DNA from: Tolypothrix campylonemoides VB511288
GTDB taxonomy: Bacteria; Cyanobacteriota; Cyanobacteriia; Cyanobacteriales; Nostocaceae
NCBI GenBank assembly: GCA_000828075.3
Contig: JXCB02000027.1
Coordinates: forward strand, 172,959 to 236,958
Reading direction: 5' to 3'
DNA length: 64,000 bases
Positions 43,083-52,080 of the stretch are shown here, one piece after another (position 1 is the stretch's first letter; every line of letters begins with the position of its first letter). The notes beneath the pieces are model-generated. The model had not been told where the DNA came from, made no database searches, and saw only the letters and a program-made list of their open reading frames with translations. The translations under genes and the position numbers were made by a program.

Positions 43083-43922
43083 ATGAAAGACTTAGAAAAA
43101 ATCTTAGAACTCACTCGTTCTGTAGGTTGGGGAGCAACAGATATACTGCGCTCTTTCTACCATCAGACTGGCGACTACAATCTAGAAGTAGAGTATAAAC
43201 AGAATGAGCCTGTCACAATTGCAGATGTAAATGTCAATAATTACATTTTAGAGAAGCTGCAAGCGGCTTTGGGTCATGATGATTTTGCCTACATTAGTGA
43301 AGAAACTTACAAAGTCGAACAAACGAACCAAGAATGGGTGTGGATCATTGATCCATTGGATGGTACGCGAGACTTTATCGAAAAAACTGGGGAGTATGCC
43401 ATTCACATTGCCTTAGTGCAGGAAACACGTCCAGTGCTTGCTGTAGTAGCAGTACCTGAAGCCCAAAAGTTGTACTATGCCATCAAGGGAGGCGGTGCTT
43501 TTGTGGAAACCCGTGATGGGAAAAATCTAGCGTTACAAGTGTCATCACGGGAACGTATCGAAGATTTAACCTTAGTTGTGAGTCGCAGTCACCGCAATCA
43601 AAGATTAAATTACCTACTACAACACTTACCATGTCAAAATCAGAAAGCAGTTGGCAGTGTAGGCGGCAAAATTGCAGCAATTGTGGAACAACGGGCAGAT
43701 GTTTATATTTCTCTTTCTGGTACGTCTGCCCCCAAAGATTGGGATATAGCTGCCCCAGAACTGATTCTAACAGAAGCTGGTGGCAAGTTCACCCATTTTG
43801 ACGGTACGCCATTGCAGTATAACACTGGTGATGTGAATCAATGGGGTGGTTTGCTGGCAAGCAACGGTCAGTATCACGAAGTGTTGTGCCAGGAAGCTGA
43901 AAGAATCTTAGCACAGCTTTAA
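43083..43922 (+). CDS. cysQ: 3'(2'),5'-bisphosphate nucleotidase / inositol monophosphatase family
   Basis: 279 residues. The lithium-sensitive phosphatase fold has all metal-binding motifs: SEE in YISEETYKV, WIIDPLDGTRDFIEKTG and the C-terminal DWDIAAPELILTEAGG. QNEPVTIADVNVN matches the substrate/metal loop of CysQ. It hydrolyses 3'-phosphoadenosine 5'-phosphate to AMP, clearing a by-product of sulfate assimilation. Closely related IMPases act on inositol phosphates, so exact specificity is inferred. It is monocistronic. Confidence 0.88.
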   Translation: MKDLEKILELTRSVGWGATDILRSFYHQTGDYNLEVEYKQNEPVTIADVNVNNYILEKLQAALGHDDFAYISEETYKVEQTNQEWVWIIDPLDGTRDFIEKTGEYAIHIALVQETRPVLAVVAVPEAQKLYYAIKGGGAFVETRDGKNLALQVSSRERIEDLTLVVSRSHRNQRLNYLLQHLPCQNQKAVGSVGGKIAAIVEQRADVYISLSGTSAPKDWDIAAPELILTEAGGKFTHFDGTPLQYNTGDVNQWGGLLASNGQYHEVLCQEAERILAQL

Positions 43923-44335
43923 GGCTATTTAGTAGGCACAGCTTACAGCATTGATACTTTTTCTTCAGCCTACGCCAATTCTCATCAACTACCACTCAAC
44001 TGCCTCAGCTTTAATGGTGTAGAAGCGACGCCAGAAAATGTACAAGCGAGTAGTGCATAAGTCCGCTTTGTATCACCTATCAAAGATATTATATGCGTTG
44101 TTCAAACGTAATAATATTTCTATATATATAAAACAACTCAATTTTTCTTAACATTTTAAAAAGCAAATGGTATTACAGATGTCATTGCTAAAGCACTTGA
44201 TAGTGATAGATCATCAAGTAGGGTAATTTAATAGTTCGCTCTCATGTAGCTTAACCAAAGCTTAAATTGAGATATAATTAAAGTTTCCACTATTTGTTGT
44301 CAGTTGGGTGATCTACTATTTTAGGAGTGGAACGT
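43923..44335. other. 410-bp AT-rich spacer
   Basis: No gene, RNA or strong repeat recognised. It is A/T-rich with short T runs near 44120-44155. The end provides AGGAGTGG, the ribosome site of the small downstream gene. Confidence 0.35.
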
Positions 44336-44530
44336 ATGAAAAGAGAACATCGACCAACAGTAATCAATGATCGACTTAGGGACATCATTGCTCATGTAGA
44401 ATCAACGTCAAACACAAATCATCTCAAGTTACTTGAACCCTCTCAGCCTGTACAAACGTTACCAAAGAATAGCAGTTCTTGTGGTGAAGATGGGACTTCC
44501 AATGCAAAACATATTGGCAAAAGCAACTGA
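44336..44530 (+). CDS. Small hydrophilic protein, unknown
   Basis: 64 residues from ATG 44336, preceded by AGGAG at 9-base spacing (the frame also allows GTG 44327). The N-terminal part is charged and helical (MKREHRPTVINDRLRDIIAH), followed by a polar Ser/Asn/Gln/Pro tail. There is no signal or membrane segment and no family I recognise. The good ribosome site is the main support. Confidence 0.45.
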   Translation: MKREHRPTVINDRLRDIIAHVESTSNTNHLKLLEPSQPVQTLPKNSSSCGEDGTSNAKHIGKSN

Positions 44531-45003
44531 AGTACGTGGTGCAAGTAGCTGCTTTAGTATAAAAATCACTGTTTAGTTTCGCTTTCTTTGAATATCGTGG
44601 TTAGTTTTGCGAGAGTGATGTCAACAACTTGACGCGATCGCGTTTTCTGAAATCTTTGTGAGTTGTACCCCCTTGCCCCATAATAGTATAAGGGGCAGGG
44701 TACTTGTTTGTTTTACAAAAAATAAATATACATAAATAATATATATAAATAGATATTGCGCTTTACCGCTATACTTCTATAGTCGCACAATTTATGTGTT
44801 GTGTTCCCAGATATTTGGACTGGGACTGGCATTTCCACGAGTTATTTTTGATCCCAGCCTTAAAAGACGTAACACTCTAAAATTCTACATAATTTCATGG
44901 TGTTACTGGTGGGCTTTCAAACTTCCGGCATTCTTTTGTAAAGCATTTTCTTCTGGCACAATAGTCACAACAGGCGATTAAGTTCTCTCTTGCCAAGCTA
45001 TCC
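44531..45003. other. 470-bp spacer with hairpin at 44665-44703
   Basis: A GC-rich dyad, GTACCCCCTTGCCCC and GGGGCAGGGTAC, with a 10-base AT loop and a later TTTG-rich tail, could end transcription from the small gene upstream. The remainder is very AT-rich (repeated ATATAAATA near 44725-44755) and likely carries the ABC gene promoter. Confidence 0.5.
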
Positions 45004-45879
45004 ATGACTGTTGCTGTTCACCTAGAAAACGTCTACAAAATTTACAATAATGTTCCCGTGGTCAATGACCTCTCATTTACAATCAATACGGGAGAAATGT
45101 TTGGTTTACTTGGTCCGAATGGTGCGGGGAAATCTACGACAATTCGGATGTTGACCACGCTAACGAAACCAACCCAGGGACGAATAGACGTATCTGGCTA
45201 TAATGTAGTATCACAATCGATATTAGCAAAGCAGCATATTGGCGTTGTGTTGCAACAAATTACTGTGGATGACGATTTAACCGTGTGGGAAAATATGGAG
45301 CTGCACGGCAGACTACACCACATTGCCAATCCTGGGCGACAGCGGCTGATTCATCAATGGCTGGAGTATGTTGAACTCGCAACCAAACGCAATGACTTGG
45401 TCAAAACCCTGTCTGGGGGTATGAAGCGGCGGCTACAGATAGCCAGAGCGTTGTTACATCAACCGCAAATTCTGTTTCTAGATGAACCGACGGTAGGACT
45501 AGACCCCCAAACAAGGCGACGTCTTTGGGAGATTATTCGGGATTTGAACAAGCAAGGGATGACAATGCTGCTCACAACTCATTATATGGATGAGGTGGAG
45601 TATTTGTGCGATGCCTTCGGCGCTGGCAAGCCAGGACGCATTGGCATTATGGATAGTGGTAGATTAATTTCTCTTGGCACCCTACAAGAGTTGCGCTCCG
45701 CTCATGGCGAAGGTTTAGTCATGAAGCAAACAGGAGACCGTTGGGAATATCTCTTCTTCCCTACTTTGGAAGATGCAAACTTGTATCTAAATCAACAAAA
45801 TGATAAAACAGGGATGATGGTACGTCCCTCTAACTTAGAAGATATTTTCGTTGAACTCACGGGACGCAAGTTGGACTAA
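45004..45879 (+). CDS. DrrA-type ABC transporter ATPase, orphan
   Basis: 291 residues. Walker A GPNGAGKST, signature LSGGMKRRLQIARAL, Walker B ILFLDEPTVGLDPQTRRRLW and H-loop LTTHYMDEVEYLCD. The C-terminal DIFVELTGRKLD is typical of DrrA/CcmA-like exporters that act with a separate membrane permease. No permease gene is adjacent: the next gene is convergent, with only 2 bases between the stops. An insertion of about eight residues (AFGAGKPG) after the H-loop, before RIGIMDSGRL, is not found in the family and looks like a small repeat insertion. The substrate is unknown. Confidence 0.88.
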   Translation: MTVAVHLENVYKIYNNVPVVNDLSFTINTGEMFGLLGPNGAGKSTTIRMLTTLTKPTQGRIDVSGYNVVSQSILAKQHIGVVLQQITVDDDLTVWENMELHGRLHHIANPGRQRLIHQWLEYVELATKRNDLVKTLSGGMKRRLQIARALLHQPQILFLDEPTVGLDPQTRRRLWEIIRDLNKQGMTMLLTTHYMDEVEYLCDAFGAGKPGRIGIMDSGRLISLGTLQELRSAHGEGLVMKQTGDRWEYLFFPTLEDANLYLNQQNDKTGMMVRPSNLEDIFVELTGRKLD

Positions 45880-45881
45880 TC

Positions 45882-46565
45882 TTACCCTCTCAAAGTTCGG
45901 AGTACGGCTTCTACCCTTGCTACGCCGTCCTGCATACCCTGCTTTTGGTATAAATCTCGGGCTTGTTGAAACACTGTAATTGCTTCTTTTGATTTGCCCT
46001 GCTTCATTAAAATATTACCCCGCAACTCATAGACTTGAGGATTTTTCGGGTCAAGGCTGACAGCTTGTTCGTATGCCCATTTCAGATTGTTGTTCTCTCC
46101 TAAACGCAATAAAACTGTAGCCAACCCTATATAAGCGTTGACATTACTCCGGTTAGCTTGTATCGCTTGACGGTAGGCTTCCTTGGCGCTCCTGTTATCT
46201 CCCAAATTGCCACTGACATAACCCAAAGCATATTGATAATCGCTATTGTTAGGATTAAGGGCAACAGCACGACGGTACGCCTGTAATGCTGCGGGAAAAT
46301 TCCCTTGTTGAGCGTAGAGATAGCCAATGCCAGAATAAATTGTGGCATTTTTTGGTTCTACAGCAGCAGCTCTTTGATAGATGGCGATCGCACCATTATA
46401 ATCACCACTATCCACCAGCCTCCGCCCTTCCTCCAAAAGTCCCTTTAACTCCTGGTTGCTTTGCTGTTGTGGTAGTGCTTCTTGAGCCTGAGCTACCAAG
46501 GGTATTGTTGCTACAAAGCTTCCTACTAGGAGAACACTTAATATAAATGATGTTCGATTGTACAC
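45882..46565 (-). CDS. Secreted tetratricopeptide-repeat protein
   Basis: 227 residues. A signal peptide (ILSVLLVGSFVATIPLVAQA) is followed by four to five TPR units with the usual Gly/Ala/Tyr/Pro spacing (GDYNGAIAIYQRAAAVEPKN, GNFPAALQAYRRAVALNPNN, GDNRSAKEAYRQAIQANRSN, ENNNLKWAYEQAVSLDPKNP, GKSKEAITVFQQARDLY). It is probably a periplasmic scaffold for protein interactions. It is convergent with the ABC ATPase gene and transcribed alone. Confidence 0.88.
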   Translation of the reverse strand: MYNRTSFILSVLLVGSFVATIPLVAQAQEALPQQQSNQELKGLLEEGRRLVDSGDYNGAIAIYQRAAAVEPKNATIYSGIGYLYAQQGNFPAALQAYRRAVALNPNNSDYQYALGYVSGNLGDNRSAKEAYRQAIQANRSNVNAYIGLATVLLRLGENNNLKWAYEQAVSLDPKNPQVYELRGNILMKQGKSKEAITVFQQARDLYQKQGMQDGVARVEAVLRTLRG

Positions 46566-46822
46566 AGTAATTTACCTAAAAGTTTCTGCAACTTTTTCCC
46601 ACAATCTCCGTGGCTGATTGTCCATTAAAACAGATCTATTCAGTTTTGCAAACTCTATTTGTTTACTTTTACAAAATATTTACGATAATTTTCCTTTTGT
46701 TCTGTGAAATTACAGTAAATTAACATTCATTTTTCATATGCTCTGCTTTTCTGGTATTTGCTTTGATGCTTGAAAATCCAAACAGCAGTATGAGCTGACA
46801 GTTATGTTTTTGAGGCAAATGT

Positions 46823-47149
46823 ATGATTTTAACTACGACCGATGTGATTCAAGGAGCTATCATTCAGTCATATTTAGGGATTGTGACGGCGGAAGTGGTC
46901 TATGGTAGCAATTTCTTGCGAGATTTTTTTGCTAGCATCCGCGATGTTATCGGTGGACGCACGGGTAGCTACGAACGCCTGTTTGAGGAGGGTCAACGCA
47001 AGGCTTTAGAAGAATTAGAGCGACGAGCATTACGTTTAGGAGCAGATGCTGTGGTTGGCATTGAAGTCGATACTGGCACAATCAATGTTGACCAATCAGG
47101 TGTTCTCATGCTGATTACTGCCACAGGCACTGCTGTAAAACTGCGTTAG
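46823..47149 (+). CDS. YbjQ family (UPF0145/DUF74) protein
   Basis: 108 residues, standard length. ITTTDVIQG-like start (MILTTTDVIQGAIIQSYLGI), VYGSNFLRDFFASIRDVIGG, RTGSYERLFEEGQRKALEEL and GADAVVGIEVD are the conserved YbjQ blocks. The family forms a pentameric beta/alpha ring and is annotated as heavy-metal binding by homology; the function is not established. A strong terminator hairpin follows 22 bases after the stop. Confidence 0.9.
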   Translation: MILTTTDVIQGAIIQSYLGIVTAEVVYGSNFLRDFFASIRDVIGGRTGSYERLFEEGQRKALEELERRALRLGADAVVGIEVDTGTINVDQSGVLMLITATGTAVKLR

Positions 47150-47171
47150 TACTGAACAGTTAACAGCTAAC

Positions 47172-47228
47172 AGTTATCAGTTAACAGTTATTCGTTGTTA
47201 ATTATCATCTGTTAACTGATAACTTTTT
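47172..47228 (+). terminator. Terminator-like hairpin after the YbjQ gene
   Basis: AGTTATCAGTTAACAG and its exact reverse complement CTGTTAACTGATAACT, separated by 21 bases and ending in five T. The unit (TAACAGTTA) repeats around it, so it is built from a short repeat that forms a terminator. Confidence 0.7.
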
Positions 47229-47574
47229 AATGGTAACTGTTCGGCAATAACTATTTTTATATCTATTAAATTAACAGGTTATACACTCTAATTGAAAAAT
47301 TAGAGTTTCCCTGAAAAAATATTTATGCTAAACTTATTTTTAGATGAATTTAGAAAAATCTTTTAACATAACTTACTCTTTTTATTAAGTTATTCATACT
47401 TAATAAAAGTTAAGCAAATGTTAGAAAATTATGATTATTTTTATGACTAAAGATAGAGCCATTAACTATTTCTACTGATAGATATTTAAAACCATCACAA
47501 GCCATTTAATTTTAAGCATTAGCATTAATAGCTGAGAAAAAGCTTTACTTAAAGTGGTAAGGGGAAAATAGTTT

Positions 47575-48192
47575 ATGTCATACACAAATCGAGTAGGTGA
47601 CGAAGTGATTACCGAGCCTGTAGTAGGTCGAGTAGGTGATTACCACGACCGTGTTCGCTGGGGTCCGATTATTTCTGGTTTGTTGGTTGCCCTAGCAACT
47701 CAATTGATTTTGAGCGCCATGTTTAGTGCGATCGCGGCAGGCAGTGTTGAAGGTTCGGGTGCACCCAGAACACTTGCACCTAACGCTGCAGGAAATGCGG
47801 GGATTTGGTCAACCATCGGTTTGTTGATTTCCCTATTTACTGGTGCTTGGGTTATGGCTCGTGCTTGTGGTCCAATGAACCGCAATACAGCTCTTCTCAA
47901 CGGCGCAATTCTTTGGGCAACGACTTTAGCATTAAGCTCTTGGCTATTAGCAAGTGGAGTATCGGGTGCTTTTGGTGTTGCTGCTTCCAATGCTGGAGAA
48001 GTTATTAACCAGGTGCAGCGGCAGGGTGGCGTGAATGTACCGCAAAGCAACGTTACTGCTCAACAAGCTCGTGAGATTGCAGGAAATGTACGTTCGGGAT
48101 TGTGGTGGTTTGTATTTGGTTCCTTGTTAGGTTTACTTGCTTCAATGATTGGATCTGCTGCTGGAGCTCGCAGTCCGCGTACTCATCATTAG
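47575..48192 (+). CDS. Multi-pass membrane protein, unknown (conserved in cyanobacteria)
   Basis: 205 residues. After a polar N-terminus (YTNRVGDEVITEPVVGRVGD YHD), RWGPIISGLLVALATQLIL begins the first of four membrane helices. The others are IWSTIGLLISLFTGAWVMA, ILWATTLALSSWLLASG and LWWFVFGSLLGLLASMIGSA. The loop GPMNRNTALLNGAILWA recurs in related uncharacterised proteins. No enzymatic motif. Probably a plasma-membrane protein of unknown role. It ends before a clear terminator. Confidence 0.75.
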   Translation: MSYTNRVGDEVITEPVVGRVGDYHDRVRWGPIISGLLVALATQLILSAMFSAIAAGSVEGSGAPRTLAPNAAGNAGIWSTIGLLISLFTGAWVMARACGPMNRNTALLNGAILWATTLALSSWLLASGVSGAFGVAASNAGEVINQVQRQGGVNVPQSNVTAQQAREIAGNVRSGLWWFVFGSLLGLLASMIGSAAGARSPRTHH

Positions 48193-48241
48193 GATAAAAA
48201 ATTCTTTTGACAAATAAATAAATATCTCTAGATTCTTTTTT

Positions 48242-48267
48242 AGCACCTTAATAAGGGTGCTTTTTTA
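48242..48267 (+). terminator. Intrinsic terminator after the membrane protein gene
   Basis: AGCACCTT, short AT loop, AAGGGTGCT (one mismatch) and six T. It lies about 50 bases downstream of the stop. Confidence 0.8.
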
Positions 48268-48307
48268 TTATTATTAGTACTTGTTGTGGTTAATTTTAAA
48301 TGAACCA

Positions 48308-48568
48308 CTACCACTTCAAGTACGCAGCCTCAATTCCTTGCTCTCGTCGAATTTTCCCATCTTTCTCAAACCAAGCGATCACCTGTTGCGCTGTCAAATC
48401 TTCAATGTTCACTTCATACTCTTGGGCAATTTGCTTCAAAAGCCTCAGTGATGAAATTGTCAATCTGGTTAAAAATTTCTCCGGTGAAGAAAGCAAAGCC
48501 GCATCGACTTTGACTGCCTCTTCTGGTGTTAAAAATTGTGGTGTTGACTGCTGTGATGGTAGCTCCAT
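48308..48568 (-). CDS. Small conserved cyanobacterial protein, unknown
   Basis: 86 residues: FLTPEEAVKVDAALLSSPEK, FLTRLTISSLRLLKQIAQEY, VNIEDLTAQQVIAWFEKDGK and a GIEAAYLKW ending. All-helical and soluble. I recall very similar uncharacterised proteins in many cyanobacteria but no function. It could be a small regulator; nothing in the sequence shows that. Confidence 0.65.
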   Translation of the reverse strand: MELPSQQSTPQFLTPEEAVKVDAALLSSPEKFLTRLTISSLRLLKQIAQEYEVNIEDLTAQQVIAWFEKDGKIRREQGIEAAYLKW

Positions 48569-48716
48569 AACTTTTGTCTAAAACTGACTCAAATTTAGTA
48601 GTTGTAACGGCTGAAGAATAATGATTGGTAAAGCCTATGACTAATTACCGATCATTCATAACTTAGACTTAATATGAAGCCCCCACTGCTTGGGGCTACT
48701 CGTGTCATCAAAAAAC

Positions 48717-49397
48717 TTAAGGTCTATTTTTTCGCTCTTGTACTAAATAACCACAGCGATGTTCACCATTAATAATCCAGTGCGTACGCTCTACTGTACA
48801 ATCTGGTAAAACTGCGGCAAACATTTCTAATTCATGACCGCATACGCTAGGGAAAGACTCTGCAACATTAGAAATTGCGCAGTTGTGTTCCATAAGGATA
48901 AATCGCTCGCCTTGCGATGACTCACTCGATTCTACAGGGTGAGATTCAGCCATGTAGCCTTCAGCTTTTCTCAGTTCTACCAAAGTTGCCACCCTTTGTG
49001 ATAAGGAAGCGTTACCCAGGCGTTCTCGATATTCTTGTGCTTTACGCTCCCACTGCTTTCGTAAAATTGAACTGACTTGGTCGCGTCCTACCGTTTCTGC
49101 TAATGTATCCAGTAGAGAAACAGCAAATTGACCGTAGCTATCAGCAACTTCCTTACTCAGGCGATCGCGTCCCTCCCGAGTGAGTTGATAAACGTGCTGC
49201 GGACGTCCCATCCCCCCCTGCACGGACAAAGAGAAAGAAATCAGTTCCTCCGCCTCTAAATCTTTAAGATGACGACGAATTGCTTGGGGGCTAATATCGA
49301 GATCTTCGGCTAGCTCAAAAGCTGTAGCCTGCGAGTGTTTCAGGAGATATTCTAGAATATCTTGCTTAGTTGAGGACTGCTGGATAGTCACCATCAT
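48717..49397 (-). CDS. sufR: SufR, iron-sulfur cluster-sensing repressor of suf genes
   Basis: 226 residues. An N-terminal DeoR/ArsR-type winged helix (ILEYLLKHSQATAFELAEDL, ISPQAIRRHLKDLEAE) binds DNA. Four cysteines at 173, 186, 200 and 215 give the C-x12-C-x13-C-x14-C pattern defining SufR, three of which ligate a [4Fe-4S] cluster. With cluster bound it represses sufBCDS and itself; cluster loss relieves repression. The gene is divergent from sufB and two operators lie between them. ATG at 49397 or 49394. Confidence 0.95.
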   Translation of the reverse strand: MMVTIQQSSTKQDILEYLLKHSQATAFELAEDLDISPQAIRRHLKDLEAEELISFSLSVQGGMGRPQHVYQLTREGRDRLSKEVADSYGQFAVSLLDTLAETVGRDQVSSILRKQWERKAQEYRERLGNASLSQRVATLVELRKAEGYMAESHPVESSESSQGERFILMEHNCAISNVAESFPSVCGHELEMFAAVLPDCTVERTHWIINGEHRCGYLVQERKNRP

Positions 49398-49439
49398 CGT
49401 CCTAAAAATTCATTTGTTTTGAAGAAAATATGATTTTGA

Positions 49440-49453
49440 CAACAATGTTGTTG
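49440..49453. promoter_or_regulatory. SufR operator, proximal to sufR
   Basis: CAAC-AATGTT-GTTG matches the published SufR consensus CAAC-N6-GTTG exactly. It lies 43 bases before the sufR start, suiting autorepression. Confidence 0.85.
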
Positions 49454-49484
49454 TTAATCTAGCTTAAAATGAAGATAAGTTAAA

Positions 49485-49498
49485 CAACAAAGTTGTTG
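49485..49498. promoter_or_regulatory. SufR operator, proximal to sufB
   Basis: CAAC-AAAGTT-GTTG, a second exact match to CAAC-N6-GTTG, 45 bases centre-to-centre from the first. Two such sites between sufR and sufB are also known in Synechocystis. Confidence 0.85.
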
Positions 49499-49627
49499 CT
49501 TTAGTCTCTATACTAATTTTAGCAGTCGCGTAACCACTTGGTTACAGAATATGGGAATCGGCTCCCAAAAAGCCCGTCTCCCATCCTTAAAGAGATTCCA
49601 TACAGCGAACACAAGAGAAGACTACCG

Positions 49628-51067
49628 ATGAGTGCCACTGTCAAAACCTTAGTCAACCAGCCATACAAGTACGGCTTTATCACCGATATTGAAGCCGACA
49701 TGATTCCGCGTGGACTAAACGAGGACATCATCCGCCTTATCTCCGCCAAGAAAAATGAGCCGGAGTTCATGTTGGATTTTCGCCTGAGAGCTTTTCGCCA
49801 GTGGCAAAAGATGACAGAACCAACTTGGCCGAGCGTTAAGTATCCGACAATTGATTATCAGAATATCATTTACTACTCAGCACCGAAACAAAAGAAACAA
49901 AAGCTTAACAGCTTGGACGAAGTTGATCCAGCTTTGTTGGAAACGTTTGAAAAATTGGGGCTTCCCTTGTCAGAACAGAAGCGACTGGCAAACGTCGCGG
50001 TGGATGCGATTTTCGATAGCGTTTCTATCGGTACCACCTTTAAAGAAAAGCTGGCTAAAGATGGTGTCATCTTCTGCTCGATTTCGGAAGCATTGCAGGA
50101 ACATCCAGAATTGGTGCAGAAGTACTTGGGTAGCGTTGTCCCAGCCGCAGATAATTACTTTGCTGCTCTCAATGCTGCCGTATTCAGCGATGGTTCCTTT
50201 GTCTATATTCCCAAAGGCGTAAAATGCCCGATGGAACTGTCTACTTACTTCCGCATCAACAATGGCGAAACTGGACAATTCGAGCGGACACTGATTGTTG
50301 CTGAAGAAGGTAGCTATGTCTCCTACTTGGAAGGTTGTACAGCACCGATGTACGACAGTAACCAGCTACACGCTGCTGTTGTGGAACTCGTCGCCCTCGA
50401 CAACGCCGAAATTAAATACTCCACCGTGCAGAACTGGTACGCCGGAGATGCTAACGGTAAAGGCGGTATTTACAACTTCGTCACCAAGCGCGGTTTGTGT
50501 CAAGGTGTCAATTCCAAGATTTCCTGGACACAGGTAGAAACGGGTTCTGCTATCACCTGGAAGTATCCTAGCTGTGTGCTGGTGGGTGATAACTCTGTGG
50601 GTGAATTCTACTCGGTGGCGCTGACAAATAATATGCAGCAAGCCGATACCGGTACAAAGATGATTCACGTTGGCAAGAACACCCGCAGCACGATTATTTC
50701 TAAGGGAATTTCTGCCGGACAATCTAGTAATAGCTACCGGGGTTTGGTGAAAATCAACCCGAAAGCACAAGGGGCGCGGAACTATTCCCAGTGCGATTCG
50801 ATGCTAATTGGGGATAATGCTCACGCGAATACTTTCCCTTACATTCAAGTACAAAATAATACTGCGAAGGTGGAGCATGAAGCTTCTACTTCCAAGATTG
50901 GGGAAGACCAACTATTCTACTTTGCTCAGCGGGGCATTTCGTCGGAAGATGCTATTTCTATGATGATTAGCGGCTTCTGTAAGGATGTGTTTAATCAGCT
51001 ACCGATGGAGTTTGCGGTGGAAGCTGATAAGCTGTTGAGTCTGAAGTTGGAAGGTAGTGTTGGGTAA
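49628..51067 (+). CDS. sufB: Fe-S cluster assembly scaffold SufB
   Basis: 479 residues from ATG 49628 ([17 protein letters not shown]); the frame runs 30 codons upstream, but that part is the operator/leader region. Motifs: [78 protein letters not shown] and [20 protein letters not shown], with the C-terminal core Cys/Glu region ([12 protein letters not shown]). It forms the SufBC2D scaffold on which clusters are built in the cytosol. First gene of sufBCDS, derepressed on Fe-S shortage. Confidence 0.96.
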   Translation: MSATVKTLVNQPYKYGFITDIEADMIPRGLNEDIIRLISAKKNEPEFMLDFRLRAFRQWQKMTEPTWPSVKYPTIDYQNIIYYSAPKQKKQKLNSLDEVDPALLETFEKLGLPLSEQKRLANVAVDAIFDSVSIGTTFKEKLAKDGVIFCSISEALQEHPELVQKYLGSVVPAADNYFAALNAAVFSDGSFVYIPKGVKCPMELSTYFRINNGETGQFERTLIVAEEGSYVSYLEGCTAPMYDSNQLHAAVVELVALDNAEIKYSTVQNWYAGDANGKGGIYNFVTKRGLCQGVNSKISWTQVETGSAITWKYPSCVLVGDNSVGEFYSVALTNNMQQADTGTKMIHVGKNTRSTIISKGISAGQSSNSYRGLVKINPKAQGARNYSQCDSMLIGDNAHANTFPYIQVQNNTAKVEHEASTSKIGEDQLFYFAQRGISSEDAISMMISGFCKDVFNQLPMEFAVEADKLLSLKLEGSVG

Positions 51068-51291
51068 ATGGAACCGCAGCCCGTAGCAGATGGACGAGGC
51101 AGTGCGTTGCGGAGCCACCAGCGCTGAAGACGGAGAAGCCAGTGCAGGCGACTGGCGTTGGGGTTCCCCCCGTTGAAGCAACTGCCGTGCAGATAAATTA
51201 TCTGTGTGCATCTGTGTGCATCTGTGGTTTAAATAAAAAACCGCCGAGGCGCAGAGGACGCAGAGAAAGAGAGAAGAGAGAGAGAACACGC
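51068..51291. repeat. sufB-sufC spacer built from three repeat families
   Basis: In order: the GC-rich CCAGTGC/GCGACTGGC palindrome family with a GGGGTTCCCCCC centre (about 51149-51187), the CATCTGTGTGCATCTGTGGTT tandem family (about 51198-51231), and the GCGCAGAGGACGCAGAGA family (about 51243-51266). The sufC frame happens to stay open through it, but the true sufC start is at 51292. Typical suf operons have shorter gaps. Confidence 0.75.
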
Positions 51292-52080
51292 ATGATTATT
51301 GAAAATAGTGAAGTTGTGCTGTCTGTACGAGATTTGACAGCTGATGTTGATGGAACACCGATTCTTAAAGGCGTGAACCTTGAGGTACGCTCGGGTGAAA
51401 TCCATGCGATTATGGGACCGAATGGTTCTGGTAAGAGTACTTTTTCTAAGGTTTTGGCTGGACATCCCGCGTATGAGGTGACTGGCGGTGAAGTGATTTT
51501 CCAAGGGCAAAACTTGCTGGAGATGGAACCGGAGGAACGCGCCAGAACTGGTATATTTTTGGCGTTTCAGTATCCGTTGGAAATTCCGGGTGTGAGTAAT
51601 TTGGATTTCCTGCGCGTGGCTTACAACTCGCGTCGTAAGGCGCAGGGTTTAGAGGAATTGGATGCGTTTGATTTTGATGATTTGATTGAGCAAAAGCTGG
51701 ATGTCGTGAAGATGAATCCTGCTTTCCTCAGCCGGAGTTTAAATGAAGGTTTCTCCGGTGGTGAGAAGAAGCGCAACGAGATTCTGCAAATGGCGCTGCT
51801 AGAACCGAAGCTGGCAATTTTGGATGAAACAGATTCGGGTTTGGATATTGACGCGCTGAAGATTGTGGCGAACGGAGTGAATCAGCTGGCGAGTCCAGAA
51901 AATGCCACGATTATGATTACTCACTATCAGCGATTACTGAATTACATTGTGCCTGATTACGTTCATGTGATGGCTCAGGGACGGATTCTTACCAGTGGTG
52001 GTAAGGAATTGGCGCTAGAGTTAGAGTCGCGCGGTTATGACTGGGTGTTGGAAGAGAATGCGGCTGAGGTGGGTGTGTAA
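51292..52080 (+). CDS. sufC: Fe-S cluster assembly ATPase SufC
   Basis: 262 residues from ATG 51292. ABC-type ATPase: Walker [10 protein letters not shown], signature [16 protein letters not shown], Walker [13 protein letters not shown] with the SufC-specific [12 protein letters not shown], and [11 protein letters not shown]. It drives conformational change in SufBC2D. Upstream codons that keep the frame open come from repeats. The purine-rich GAGAGAGAGAGAAC just upstream is the likely ribosome site. The stop overlaps the sufD ATG by one base (TAATG). Confidence 0.96.
   Translation: MIIENSEVVLSVRDLTADVDGTPILKGVNLEVRSGEIHAIMGPNGSGKSTFSKVLAGHPAYEVTGGEVIFQGQNLLEMEPEERARTGIFLAFQYPLEIPGVSNLDFLRVAYNSRRKAQGLEELDAFDFDDLIEQKLDVVKMNPAFLSRSLNEGFSGGEKKRNEILQMALLEPKLAILDETDSGLDIDALKIVANGVNQLASPENATIMITHYQRLLNYIVPDYVHVMAQGRILTSGGKELALELESRGYDWVLEENAAEVGV

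Noticed and set aside
43923-44335. Search for tRNA genes in long gaps
   Set aside because: No cloverleaf with a TTCGA-type T-loop and matching acceptor stem was found here or in other gaps by eye; a tRNAscan run would be decisive.
49538-49627. 30-codon upstream extension of sufB
   Set aside because: It lies in the leader next to the SufR operators; SufB family similarity begins at MSATVKTLV.
51142-51291. 50-codon upstream extension of sufC
   Set aside because: It is made wholly of three dispersed repeats that happen to lack stops; SufC proper begins at 51292.
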